From positions 1,491,072,503 through 1,491,136,502 of the forward strand of contig NC_056745.1 in assembly GCF_019279795.1 (NCBI RefSeq): 64,000 bases of DNA, read 5' to 3'. How positions within the stretch are numbered: position 1 is the stretch's first letter; the number at the start of each line of letters is the position of its first letter. This document shows positions 46,565 to 57,625 of the stretch, piece after piece. This DNA comes from Protopterus annectens (Eukaryota; Chordata; Ceratodontiformes; Protopteridae). Both the position numbers and the translations under genes were made by a program. The notes below the pieces were generated by a model, which did not search any database, was not told the DNA's origin, and saw only the letters and a program-made list of their open reading frames with translations.

Positions 46565-47135
46565 ACAGACCAATACCTTTTGGTATGTACCTCACAAGAC
46601 ATCTACAACAACTGGAGAGGCCAAAGAAATACCTCACAAAGAGGATTACTGGCTTCAAACAGATACCCTATGCAGACCGTCTCAAAAAACTCCAGCTTTA
46701 CTCCGTCACATATCGCCTACTCAGAGGCGATCGCTGCCTAACATACAAAGCTATGTCAAACCCAGAGCTGTTGGACATGCTCCACTTAAAGAAATCCCAA
46801 TCCCTCCGAACTACACGCTGTAGGGACCTAAACCTTGTCACCACAATAAACAGAACATGCTGGAGGGATAGATTCCTGCCCCAGAGACTTCCCATACTCT
46901 GGAACAGGCTACCTATCTATGTCAAACAGAGCTCCTCATCAGCACTCTTCAAGAAAAATCTTGATGATTGGATGGGAAATAGGAAATTCACCCCGGGGAT
47001 CACTTCTGTGGCTCTGCTCGACAGGGGCACAGGAAAATAATTTTCTTGGGTGGCGAAAGCCAGGGTACCTTTTTGGTTAGGCTTATATAGGCCCTAGGGT
47101 GAATAGCCTAGTACCTACCTATGAACCCTACTAAG
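46565..47135 (+). pseudogene. CR1-clade LINE, C-terminal fragment
   Basis: A 150-codon open segment ending at 47040 (MYLTRHLQQLERPKKYLTKR, LYSVTYRLLRGDRCL, WNRLPIYVKQSSSSALFKKN) is clearly the same family as 41042-42250. The 3' tail ends in cctagtacctacctatgaac, as in the 57537 copy. It starts abruptly, so it is a 5'-truncated insertion. Confidence 0.85.
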
Positions 47136-47559
47136 TAACTATGACATCGGAAGTCATTTAGTCCGAAATGTAGCACACTTTCATACAGTCATTGTCTAGA
47201 GACAGTTTTACAAACTAGGCATGCAGCATAAGTTCATCATAAAAAGAGACTGGCGGGTGGGAACTTTAAGGCTGTTTTTCTCCCTTATCTGTATTCTATT
47301 ATTCCATTCTCAACTAACAAAACCTCTCTACTTCATCACATGTACTCTTAACATCTGCAGCTGCTTCTGAAACCAAAGAAGTCACTTCCAAGTATTACTT
47401 TTAAACTGTCAGCAGCTTTGCTGTGGACTGCACTTAAATTTCCCTGGGTCCCATGAATTGGTGAGCTAGCAGCTCTAAAACCAGATTCAGGCCACATGTG
47501 GTCTCAATATTCACCAAAACACAATGAGCGCAAACATCGCAGAACAACCACGGTACAAA
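47136..47559. other. Unclassified intronic sequence
   Basis: I see no supported feature between the CR1 tail and the L2-like LINE relic. Confidence 0.45.
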
Positions 47560-47977
47560 TAGTACTTGTTACATGCTGAGAACATTCTTTCACATCTTGT
47601 TAGCACAAACCTGCTATCAAACAAAGACAGTTTCCGACCAAAGCGTGGTGTGGATATTGCTCTCCCCCACACAACTGACCATGTCCATAACATCAGAGTT
47701 TCGGACCAAAGTGTGGTACGTACACTACTCATCTTTACACGACTGACCACATCTGTAATAGGCTTAGCAGCAGTCAACATGGAGCTGCTCTTTTTCTGGA
47801 CCTGTTAAAGCCTTTTATACATCAACCCAAATTCCACAGAGTACTTTCTTCATATGGACTGCCGTTTAGGGACATGAAATGGTCAGTACTAGCTACCTTA
47901 ATCAGAAGGAAAATGAAGTCAGATACCAATCAATCATCTCTTAACCACATAGCTCTTTTCCTGGTCATTTCCAAATG

Positions 47978-48100
47978 GTGGTGGGTTTGGCATAATGGTT
48001 AACATTTTCACACAAGGGACAGGGTTTGATTCTGACCCTGTGTTATTGGTTCATCTTAAAATGGCCCTTCAGGGCAGTAAATCTACTATTCACCTATGAA
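47978..48100 (+). mobile_element. tRNA-derived SINE-like unit 1
   Basis: An A-box-like tggcataatggtt at 47988-48000 and a B-box-like ggtttgattct at 48023-48033, spaced as in a tRNA promoter, are followed by an unrelated body (aaaatggcccttcagggc). It is not a cloverleaf-complete tRNA. Confidence 0.55.
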
Positions 48101-48154
48101 GTATGAACCGTGAACTATAAATACTCATTTTCATAATAGTCATTAAACATATTG

Positions 48155-48260
48155 AAACTACTGTAATGTAGCTCATACTATAAACTGATGACTCTGGTTT
48201 GATTCTCAGAGCTATCAGCACTTAACTCCACAGCAGCTTTAAGTCTTTACACCTCTAACT
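48155..48260 (+). mobile_element. tRNA-derived SINE-like unit 2
   Basis: An A-box-like tagctcatact at 48169-48179 and a B-box-like ggtttgattct at 48196-48206. The B box is identical to that of unit 1. The short A-B spacing makes this weaker. Confidence 0.4.
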
Positions 48261-48574
48261 TTGGATTACAAGATTACAGGTTCCCTTTTAATATTAATAA
48301 CATCACATTCTCTTAATGACTTAACCCACCTTGTCAAGGGGCCTTGCTAACAGACTCCAATCTGGATTCAGTAGAAAAATATTAATCCCTTACCCCTAAC
48401 AGAACCTCAACTAACAACTCTCTTGCTGTACTACTTCAGCACACAAAATATTTAGGCTGTATGATGCATAATCAGTTAAAAACTGACATTATGATAGATA
48501 ATCAGTTAAAAGTTAACTAGCGTCTCTTCAATCTTATTACAAGATCAAAGCAAAAACTGCACAAACCTTTGTCT

Positions 48575-51500
48575 CACCCCGACATCTCATATCACTGCTG
48601 GTACCCCGGCAACTTCTGTCACTACTGGTACCCCAGCAACTCATGTCACTACTGGCACCCCGGCATCTCATGTCACTACTGGCACCCCAGCATCTCCTGC
48701 CACTACTGCCACTCCAGCATCTCCTGTCACTACTGATATCCCAGCATCTCCTGTCACTACTGGTACTCCAGCATCCCCTGTCACTACTGGAACCCCAGCA
48801 TCTCCTGTCGCTACTGGCACCCCAACATCTCCTGTCACTACTGGTACCCCGGCATCTCATGTCACTACTGAAACCACACCATCTCCTGTCACTACTGATA
48901 CCCCGGCATCTCAAGTCAATACTGATACCCCGGCATCTCATGTCACTACTGATACCCCGGCATCTCCTGTCGCTACTGGTACCGCCGGCATCTTCTGTCA
49001 CAACTGGTACCCTGGCATCTCCTGTCACTACTGGTACCCCGGCATCTCATGTCATTACTGGCACCCTAGCATCTCCTGTCACTACTGTATCTCATGTCAC
49101 TACTGATACCCCAGCATCTCCTGTCGCTACTGGTACCCCCGGCATCTTCTGTCACAACTGGTACCCCGGCATCTCCTGTCACTACTGGTACCCCGGCATC
49201 TCATGTCACTACTGGCACCCCAGCATCTCCTGTCACTACTGGTACCCCCAACATCTCCTGTTACTACTGATACAGCAGCATCTCCTGTCACTACTGATAC
49301 CCCAGAATCTCACGTCACTACTGGTACCCCAGCATCTCACGTCACTACTGGTACCCCAGCATCTCACGTCACTACTGGTACCCCAGCATCTCACGTCACT
49401 ACTGATACCCCGGCATCTCCTGTCACTACTGGTACTCCGGCATCTCCTGTCTCTACTGGTACCCTGGCATCTCATGTCGCTACTGGTATCCCGGCATCTC
49501 ATGCTGCTACTGGTACCCCGGCATCTCCTGTCACTACTGGTACCCCAGTATCTGTCACTACTGGTACCACGGCATCTCATGTCACTACTGGTACCCTAAC
49601 ATCTCATGTCACTACTGATACCTCGGTATCTCATGTCATTACTGGTACCCCAACATCTCCTGTCACTACTGATACCCCAACATCTCAAGTCACTACTGGT
49701 ACCCCAACAACTCCTGTCACTACTGATACTGCAGCATCTCATGTTACTACTGGTACCCCAACATCTCTTGTCACTACTGCTATGCCAGCATCTCATGTCA
49801 CTACTGATACCCCAGCATCTCATGTCACTACAGGTACCACAGCATCTCCTGTCACTACTGGTACCCCAGCATCTCATGTCACTACTGGAACCTCAGCATC
49901 TCCTGTCACTACTAATACCGCAGCATCTCATGTCACTACAGACACCCCAGCATCTCCTGTCACTACTGGTACCCTGGCATCTCATGTCAGTACTGATTCA
50001 GCAAGCATCTCATGTCACTACTGATACCGCAAGCATCTCCTGTCACTACTGATACCTCGGCATCTCATGTTACTACTGGTACCCCAGCATCTCCAGTTAC
50101 TACTGGTACCCCAGCATCTCATGTCATTACTGATACCGCAGCATCTCATGTCACTACTGGTACCCCAACATATCCTGTCACTACTGGTACCCCAGCATCT
50201 CCTGTCACTACTGATACTGCAGCATCTCATGTCACTACTGATACCGCAGCATCTCCTGTCACCACTGGTACCCCGGCATCTCATGTCACTACTGATACCC
50301 CAGCATCTCATGTCACTACTGATACCTCGAAATGTCATGTCATTACTGATACCCCAGCATCTCATGTCACTACTGATACTGCAGCATCTCCTGTCACTAC
50401 TGGTATGCTACTGGTACCCCGGCATCTCATGTCATTACTGATACCACACCATCTCCTGTCACTACTGGTACCCCAGCATGTCAGATCACTACTGACACCT
50501 CGGCATGTCATGTCACCACTGATACCCCAGGATGGATGTACTTCACATTGCCAAAATTTCATAATGCCGACTCCCATATGGCCGACACCATATGATCAAC
50601 ATTTGAAATGTCAACAATGGAAGTAGACCGTAAAAAAGAAAGAAAAAAACTTTCTTTACACTGCCTGCAGGGGGGGGGGCTCCGCCCTCCAATGCCCCAT
50701 AACTTTAATATGCCAACTCTTAGATCGCACTACAGTGCAGGAATGGAAATCTTTCCATTCCACACTGTACTGAGATGCCGGTTTTGCATTGTCGGCATTT
50801 CAAATGTTGATCATATGGTGTCGGCCATATGATTGTCGGCATTTTGAAATGTCGACAATGTCAGGTAGACCCTCCAGGATCTCCTTTCACTACTGATACC
50901 TTGGCATGTCATGTCACAACTGATATCCCAGCATCTCCTGTCACTACTGATACCCCAGCATCTCAAGTCACTACTGGTACCCCGGCATCTCATGTCACTA
51001 CTGCTACCCCAGCAGCTCATATCAATACTGATACCCCAGCATCTCATGTCACCACTGATACCTCGACACATCATGTCACTACTGATACCCCAGCATCTCC
51101 TGTCACTACTGATACCCCAGCATCTCCTGCCACTACTGATACCCCAGCACCTCAAGTCACTACTGGTACCCCGGCATCTCATGTCACTACTCTTACCCCA
51201 GCAGCTCATGTCAATACTGATACCCCAGCATCTCATGTCACTACTGATACCTCGGCATGTCATGTCCCTACAGATACCCCAGCATCTCCTGTCACTACTG
51301 ATACCACAGCATCTCATGTCACTACTGATACCATAGCATCTCATGTCACTACTGGTACCCCAACATATCCTGTCACTACTGGTACCCCAGCATCTCCTGT
51401 CACTACTATTACCCCAGCATCTCCTGTCACTACTAATACCGCAGCATCTCCTGTCACTACTGATACTGCAGCATCTCATGTCACTACTGATACCACAGCA

Positions 51501-52130
51501 TCTCCTGTCACTACTGATACCCCATCATCTCAAGTCACTACTGGTACCTCATGTCACTGCTGATACTGCAGTATCTCCTGTCACTACTGGTACTCCAGCA
51601 CTTCATGTCACTACTGGCACCCCAGCATCTCATGTCACTACTAATACCCTGGCATCTCATGTCACTACTGATACCCCAGCATCTCCTGTCACTATTGATA
51701 CCCCAGCATCTCCTGTCACTACTGATACCCCAGCATCTCATGTCACTATTGATAACTTGGCATGTCATGTCACTACTGATACCCCAGCATCTGCTGTCAC
51801 TTCTGGTACTCCAGCATCTACTGCCACTACTGATACCCCAGCGTCTCCTGTCACTACTGATACCCCAGCATCTCATGTCACTGCTGATACCTCTGCATGT
51901 CATGTCACTACTAATATCCCAGCATCTCCTGCCACTACTGATACAGCATCTCCTGTCACTACTGGCACCCCGGCATCTCATGTCACTACTGATACCACAC
52001 CATCTCCTGTCACTACTGGTACCCCAGCATGTCAGGCCACTACTGACACCTCAGCATGTCATGTCACCACTGATACTCCAGCTTCCCCTGTCACTACTGA
52101 GACCCCAGCATCTCATGTCACTACTGGTAA
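48575..52130. repeat. 27-bp minisatellite (~118 units, split by a palindromic MITE)
   Basis: The unit runs catctcatgtcactactggt then accccag, with ggtacc/gatacc and catgtc/cctgtc variants. About 72 units precede and 46 follow the MITE at 50534-50872. Since 27 is a multiple of three, the frames are periodic: one gives a mucin-like nonapeptide (TTGTPASHV), another LLVPQHLMS, and the minus strand RCWGTSSDM. Indels switch frames, the longest run being 273 codons at 49203-50024. No splice context or start supports translation, so I annotate it as a non-coding array. Confidence 0.93.
50534..50872. mobile_element. Palindromic MITE within the 27-bp array
   Basis: Inverted ends of about 90 bp: tggccgacaccatatgatca near 50572 is matched by its reverse complement near 50809, with weaker similarity running outward to both ends. 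It is flanked by ccaggat on both sides (50527-50533 and 50874-50880), a variant of the array's ccagcat, which fits a 7-8-bp target duplication. The centre holds a G-run/C-run and a ccaactcttagatcgcacta block shared with 17690-17815. No ORF. Confidence 0.75.
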
Positions 52131-52139
52131 TGTGCACTT

Positions 52140-52562
52140 GCCTCCCACAGTACTGCACTCTGCTGATCTTCTTACAATTCCTTCCTCTTATTATTTCAAA
52201 AATTAAAATAAGCTTAAAAAACAACTGCATGTTCTCCTCCTGGGCAGGAAGGTCAAAGCCATCACTGACTCTTTACAGGACAGCTTCACTGGTTATAAAT
52301 TGCTAACAATCCGGCTTAAGGAGTTTAAATTTCTACACAAAATACTCTATACCTTAGACTGCTGCAGCCCTAGCTAGGTCTCTTCTCATTCCCTCTCCTG
52401 CAGATCTTAATTCATCAGCAGGTGGATTTGTTTCAGTCCATTTAGCAAAAACAAATACGGCAAGGCACATTACTCAGTGCATGCAAGCAAACTCAGGAAA
52501 CAGCTTCTCTCTCTCACCTAAGATATGGTGCTGAGGCTAAAGCATTTAAAAATGACTGTCAC
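52140..52562 (+). pseudogene. L2-like LINE relic, portion between two minisatellites
   Basis: The frame reads GRKVKAITDSLQDSFTGYKL, LKEFKFLHKILYTLD and later RYGAEAKAFKN, the style of L2/CR1 RT C-termini. Stops and shifts make it dead. Confidence 0.45.
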
Positions 52563-53697
52563 TTGAATATCATCTATGCCTGTTTGCTACACTGTTCCTT
52601 ACCGATCATCACCTATGCCTGTTTGCTGCACTGTTCCTTACCGATCATCACCTTTGCCTGTTTGCTGCAATGTTCCTTACCGATCATCACCTATGCCTGT
52701 TTGCTGCACTGTTCCTTACCGATCATCACCTATGCCTGTTTGCTGCATTGTTCCTTACCGATCATCACCTATGCCTGTTTGCTGCACTGTTCCTTACTGA
52801 TCATCACCTATGCCTGTTTGCTGCACTGTTTCCTACCGATCATCAGCTATGCCTGTTTGCTGCACTGTTCCTTACCGATCACCTATGCTTGTTTGCTGCA
52901 CTGTTCCTTACCGATCATCACCTATGCCTGTTTGCTGCACTGTTCCTTACCGATCATCACCTATGCCTGTTTGCTGCACTGTTCCTTACTGATCATCACC
53001 TATGCCTGTTTGCTGCACTGTTCCTTACCAATCATCAGCTATGCCTGTTTGCTGCAATGTTCCTTACCGATCATCACCTATGACTGTTTGCTACAGTGTT
53101 TCTTACCAATCATCACCTTTGCCTGTTTCCTGCACTGTTCCTTACCAATCATCACCTATGCCTGTTTGCTTCACTGTTCCTTACCGATCATCACCTATGC
53201 CGGTTTGCTGCAATGTTCCTTACCGATCATTACCTATGCCTGTTTGCTGCAACTGTTCCATATCGATCATCACCTATGCCTGTTTGCTACACTGTTCCTT
53301 ACCGATCATCACCTATGCCTGTTTGCTGCACTGTTCCTTACCGATCATCACCTATGCCTGTTTGCTGCACTGTTCCTTACCAATTATCACCTATGCCTGT
53401 TTGCTGCACTGTTCCTTACCGATCATCTCCTATGCCTGTTTGCTGCACTGTTCCTTACCGATTATTACCTATGCCTGTTTGCTGCACTGTTCCTTACCGA
53501 TCATCACCTATGCCTGTTTGCAGCACTGTTCCTTACCGATCATCTCCTATGCCTGTTTGCTGCACTGTTTCTTACAGATCATCACCTATGCCTGTTTGCT
53601 ACACTGTTCCTTACCAATCATCACCTATGCCTGTTTGCTGCACTGTTCCTTACTGATCATCACCTATGCCTGTTTGCTGCACTGTTCCTTACTACTG
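52563..53697. repeat. 39-bp minisatellite (~29 units)
   Basis: The unit runs ctgttccttaccgatcatca then cctatgcctgtttgctgca. Being 13 codons long, it keeps a 384-codon plus frame open (CSLPIITYACLLH repeat), with PVCCTVPYRSSPM and LFLTDHHLCLFAA in the other frames. Nothing suggests real translation. It starts at the RT C-terminal end of the LINE relic. Confidence 0.93.
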
Positions 53698-54290
53698 CAC
53701 ATTACTTGACCGTGTGAAGCCTAATACTTCCCTGTGTTTACAGAATATCAGCTTAATAAACATGCAACTTTAAATGAGTTAGTTTGATACTGTCATCTTT
53801 CTATCATCATCAATTTAACCTTATGTAGTATATCACCTGTACAAACATGCTGATCCTAATGTGACTGTGTCTTGGCCGACAAGTGATAAACACCTTTTTG
53901 TACTGTAACTTTATCCTATTCCAGCTATCTCTGTACCTTATAACATATGCCCCATTTCACAGTAACATCATTCAGCTGTATTTTGGAATACTGAGATACA
54001 TGCATGATGTTTCAAGCAATGTTCTTTTCTTATCATAGGCAAAGTTTGCCTCTAGCTAGTGAACATCTGTTTTCTGTTCTGGAATAGCTATTATCCTGTC
54101 TAGACCAGACTGCTTATTGGTCCTATATTATATATACTCGATATATTTATTTTTGTTGTATTTAATGTCCTACTGCAAGTTTTAAATGCAATTGCTTGGA
54201 TATTCTGCTTTTTCTATGGGGTGCCACTGAAAATGAGTTTACAAGTTGAACTTACACAGTTAACAAATAAACACAACATTCACCAGTATG
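53698..54290 (+). mobile_element. Probable LINE 3' end after the 39-bp array
   Basis: It ends with gtgccactgaaaatgagttt ... gttaacaaataaacacaac, a weaker version of the tail seen at 3880-3955 and in the SINE. The tail words ttaacaaataaacacaacat and caccagtatgttca are duplicated in tandem at 54258-54330. Confidence 0.5.
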
Positions 54291-54526
54291 TTCACAAAGT
54301 TAACAAATAAACACAACATTCACCAGTATGTTCATGCTTCTCACAAGCATCCAGTGGCCGAACGTGTCTGGTTGTAAGCAAACTACCATACAGTAAAATG
54401 GTTGGGTAAGCCCCTCACCAGCCCACCAGAAAAGAAAATTGAGTGTTATCAGCTCATTTCCCTTTGCCTGGTCATCCCTTAAGAGTTTGCAGAGCTACTC
54501 AAAGTCAAGATACATTTCAACAGGCT

Positions 54527-54687
54527 GCAGTCATACTGTTACTAAAACTAAAATAATAAGCCAATGTGAGACTTCAAGAAACAAACCAATTTATTCCAAC
54601 ATGGTGAACAGTCATACTGTTAACTAAAACTAAAATAATAAGTCAATGTGAGCAAGAAACAAACCAATTTATTCCAACATGGTGAAA
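54527..54687. repeat. ~80-bp tandem duplication
   Basis: The block acagtcatactgtta ... ttattccaacatggtga occurs twice in a row (about 54527-54608 and 54609-54687) with small indels. It creates a spurious 62-codon frame. Confidence 0.85.
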
Positions 54688-54969
54688 CTCTGGCACCTCA
54701 GCGTTCATTACACTCCTCTTGTTGATAATTCAGTATATGACAAACTATGGAAAGATATCAACTAATGGGATATTGGAAATCACACTGAGAAGCCAAGCTC
54801 AAAAATGAATAAAAAATCTGCATAGAATAATATAACCTACAAGCAACCGATAAAGTTTAAGGACGGCAGCGGTTACTTCCACCTACATCATATTATCCTT
54901 TAATGTGAATCTGTCTTTTTATGATTACGGCACACAGTCATGCTGCATTTCTGGACAGCTGGTGGTTAC

Positions 54970-55003
54970 GTTGGAGCTGGCAGATTGGTATCCATGAAAA
55001 GAC
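54970..55003 (-). CDS. Host gene exon B (34 bp) or terminal exon
   Basis: The acceptor is strong (ttacagttttctctag|GTC). In phase with exon A it reads GLFMDTNLPAP and then AC|gtaacc. Using that donor leaves AC, completed by the T of exon C. If the donor is not used, the frame meets TAA three codons after Leu-Pro-Ala and the transcript would stop here. Both readings are possible; the phase match with C favours an internal exon or alternative ending. Confidence 0.5.
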
Positions 55004-56223
55004 CTAGAGAAAACTGTAAGCAAATGTCATAACCCTCAAAAAGTGCAAGATGTTTTCCCTCGAAGTATACTTAACTACTCCAGGTTACTGTTCCTCTTTC
55101 TATATTAACATGTTGCTTATTTCGCAGTCTACTGTTATCTGATGCGGACTCATTTATACATACAAGTTTTTGTACATTATTTGTTGTACCTCTATTTGTC
55201 TTATCTTATGCAATCCCAGGACACTTCATGAAATGAATGAATTGATATGGCTCAGGATGTTCTTCTTGTTGCATCTTTTTAAATAATCTTTTAATCATCA
55301 ATAACATTTTTGTCTAAGATATACTCAGTGTTACAAAGCTCTGAAGAAAACAGAAACATTCGTATCAGGTTTCATGTTCAAAATGCGGCACACAGTCATC
55401 AACACCACATCTACTACCTCGCATCTCTGCATAGTAGTGTCACAAGAACAGTAAATTAAAATAAACTCACTTTATAAGATGTAGCTGGATTACTCATCCT
55501 AAGTGTATGGCATTATTTTATTGTAGCTCTATAATGTCTATCCTTTTCCCAACTTTCACATACAGATATGATCAGAACATTAAGAAGAATTCTTCCAGGA
55601 TTAGCAGATATTTGCAAAGGCACATCTTACACAGACGTGTACTTCACGTATATCCATTGTCTGAATTCTTAGATGTTCTTTTCACAGCAGCAGATTTCAA
55701 AAAACATCACCCAACTGCCAAAGAGGGCATTTTCCACCACAGAGAAATCTCATTTACTGGGTAAAAAGCCACTTTCTTTTTTATGTGTTTGGAAATATGC
55801 ATCAATGCAAGTTTCTTAACCTCTTATTTGCATATGAAATCCAAACTATTTGTTTAAACAAAGACAAACGGGCATTACTTTAGGAAGTAAACATGACAGT
55901 CAACTATGCAGGTTCTCTATCTCTTTTAAAATAGAAATCTGCACAGTACCTGAATCTGAACTCAGCACACACAAAAGTCTGATATTCATGTTTTGCTGTC
56001 AGCTTTTTGTTACAGCTAGCACTAATGGCACCTGACATAGGTGGCTACTATATGCAGTAATATAAAACAATATTATGAATGTAATGTTCTACTATTAATA
56101 AAATAAAATAAAATAGATATACAAGTTAGTCATTGTATCATTTGATCTTCAATATGGCCATATAGACCACTCTGTAATAGGCTCTTTTCATGAGGGTGAT
56201 ATATAATCAGGTAAAATATTTAC
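55004..56223 (-). other. Intron A-B
   Basis: A 1.2-kb intron. A plus-strand open segment at 55567-55760 with splice-like ends was considered and not accepted. An (aaata)n-like stretch lies near 56098-56115. Confidence 0.45.
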
Positions 56224-56328
56224 CTCCCATGTGCCCCAGAGACTCATGGTAAGGTGTCCCAGTCTGGAATGGTGCTCCTGGCTTCACACTGATTAGTTCT
56301 GACCCACAGGAAATGTGGCAAGTCACAT
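56224..56328 (-). CDS. Host gene exon A (105 bp)
   Basis: A good acceptor (agcttttttatactgcag|ATG) and donor (GGGAG|gtaaat) bound two bases, 34 open codons and a final G; the other two frames are stopped. The peptide starts VTCHISCGSELISVKPGAPF and ends HESLGHMG; it has two Cys and a Gly/Pro-rich middle. The final G joins the GT of exon B to give Gly. It is the most 5' exon I can support; an earlier exon must end in phase 1. Confidence 0.7.
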
Positions 56329-57536
56329 CTGCAGTATAAAAAAGCTAAACAAAATTATAATCATCAGTGCTTACACAGGGTACTCTGTCAAAAGTGAATG
56401 GAGAAGTTGCGTAACCATAATGGAATGGTAGCAGGGTAACTGACTACTCAGTTTAGCTGCCTGCTGAAAGATCAACAGATGATATAGTGAGTACTCACAA
56501 AAGTGCTAATAACTTAACTAAAAAGCTCTCTTTTACAGGTTAACAGACGGGAAGAATTCCATACTGAATTCTCAACAAATCCTAAGAGAAGACAAGAATT
56601 AGAATTCTAAATGAAGGAAACTTCATAATGCCAAACCCGAAGCGCTGACAAACCAAAGGAAGCTTAACTGCTGGAGTAGATATCCAAGCAGTGCAGTTTA
56701 GATATCCAAACAGTACCTTTTGGTAAAGGTATGCACCAATGACCACATAGCTGTACCAAATATATCAACAGTAACCACATTTCTGGATGACAAAAATCAG
56801 CATAGAGGCAGCCTATTAAGAATGCATCTGTTTGGTAACTGCGTAGCAATCTTTACATGGAGCAAAGCAACTGGTCTTCAGACCAATTACCTGCTTACAT
56901 AAAATCTCAGCTGCAAATGTTTTTCCATGTTCCACAGCCCCCCTCTACCAAAATATTACTGCTAGAAAGAAAGCATGGATGTAAATAACCTAGTTGAATG
57001 AGAACTCTGAAACCACTTCAGGGAAGAGCTGGGGGTTTGTTCTAAGAGAGATTCAGTCCCTGTACCAACCAAATATTGTTCAAACGAATAAGATTCTAAG
57101 CTCAGTAATCTACCTGGCAAAAGGAATGGCCAAAAGGAATATGGTCACTCCACAGCAGCTGACTCAAAGAGAAAGAGGGAGTGTAAGTCTTTCACCCATG
57201 AAGCTCAGTAGCCAAAGGGGATGCAGGTTATTTATAAAGGAGAGGAACAGAGATGGTGTATGCCCTTCAGAAACCATTTAATCAGCATGTGTTGAGCACA
57301 AATACTGTCTTTCATAAAGCCATGTTGTGCTAGGATTGCATGAAACCTGCACCCTCATCATAAAATAAATTAACAAGGTGCTACAAAGCAAGCCAAAGAG
57401 ATGTACATGTTTGCTGACTGGTAAAAGGGGAAACTTTGCCAGGAAGATACTACTCTGCTTTCATCTTTAAATAAAGGTATGTGTAACAAATAATACATGC
57501 AACTCTGGACAAGTTTTAAAGAGGAAAGACATCTCA
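56329..57536. other. Intronic sequence upstream of exon A
   Basis: No accepted exon. A segment near 57110-57160 on the minus strand has splice-like ends but the wrong phase. No repeat family was recognised. Confidence 0.45.
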
Positions 57537-57625
57537 TAGGTTCATAGGTTGGTACTAGGCTATTGGCCCTAGGGCCTATACAAGCCTAGCCATAACTATT
57601 CCCTGGATATTTCTTCCCACAATAT

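Larger units (their letters stand above)
47560..48574 (+). pseudogene. L2-like LINE relic, 5' portion (with SINE insertions)
   Basis: RT motifs are visible in shifting frames: NLLSNKDSFRPKRGVDIALP at 47600-47660, ALFLDLLKPF-like text near 47790, and LQHTKYLGCMMHNQLKTD near 48435. Two tRNA-derived SINE-like units interrupt it (47978 and 48150). The reading order continues after the 27-bp minisatellite at 52140, so the array developed inside this LINE. Confidence 0.55.

Noticed and set aside
47978..48260. Genuine tRNA genes
   Set aside because: Only A- and B-box-like words are present; no cloverleaf or anticodon stem can be folded.
49203..50024. 273-codon mucin-like ORF as a real gene
   Set aside because: It is tandem-repeat translation with frame switches, no splice borders or signal sequence, and equivalent open frames on the opposite strand.
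55567..55760. Plus-strand exon-like segment (acceptor acatacag, 65 open codons YDQNIKKNSS..., donor TGG|gtaaaa)
   Set aside because: It lies antisense within intron A-B, has no phase partner on the plus strand and no recognisable homology; likely chance.
57110..57160. Minus-strand segment with good pyrimidine tract and GCCAG|gtagat
   Set aside because: Neither open frame ends in phase 1 as exon A requires.
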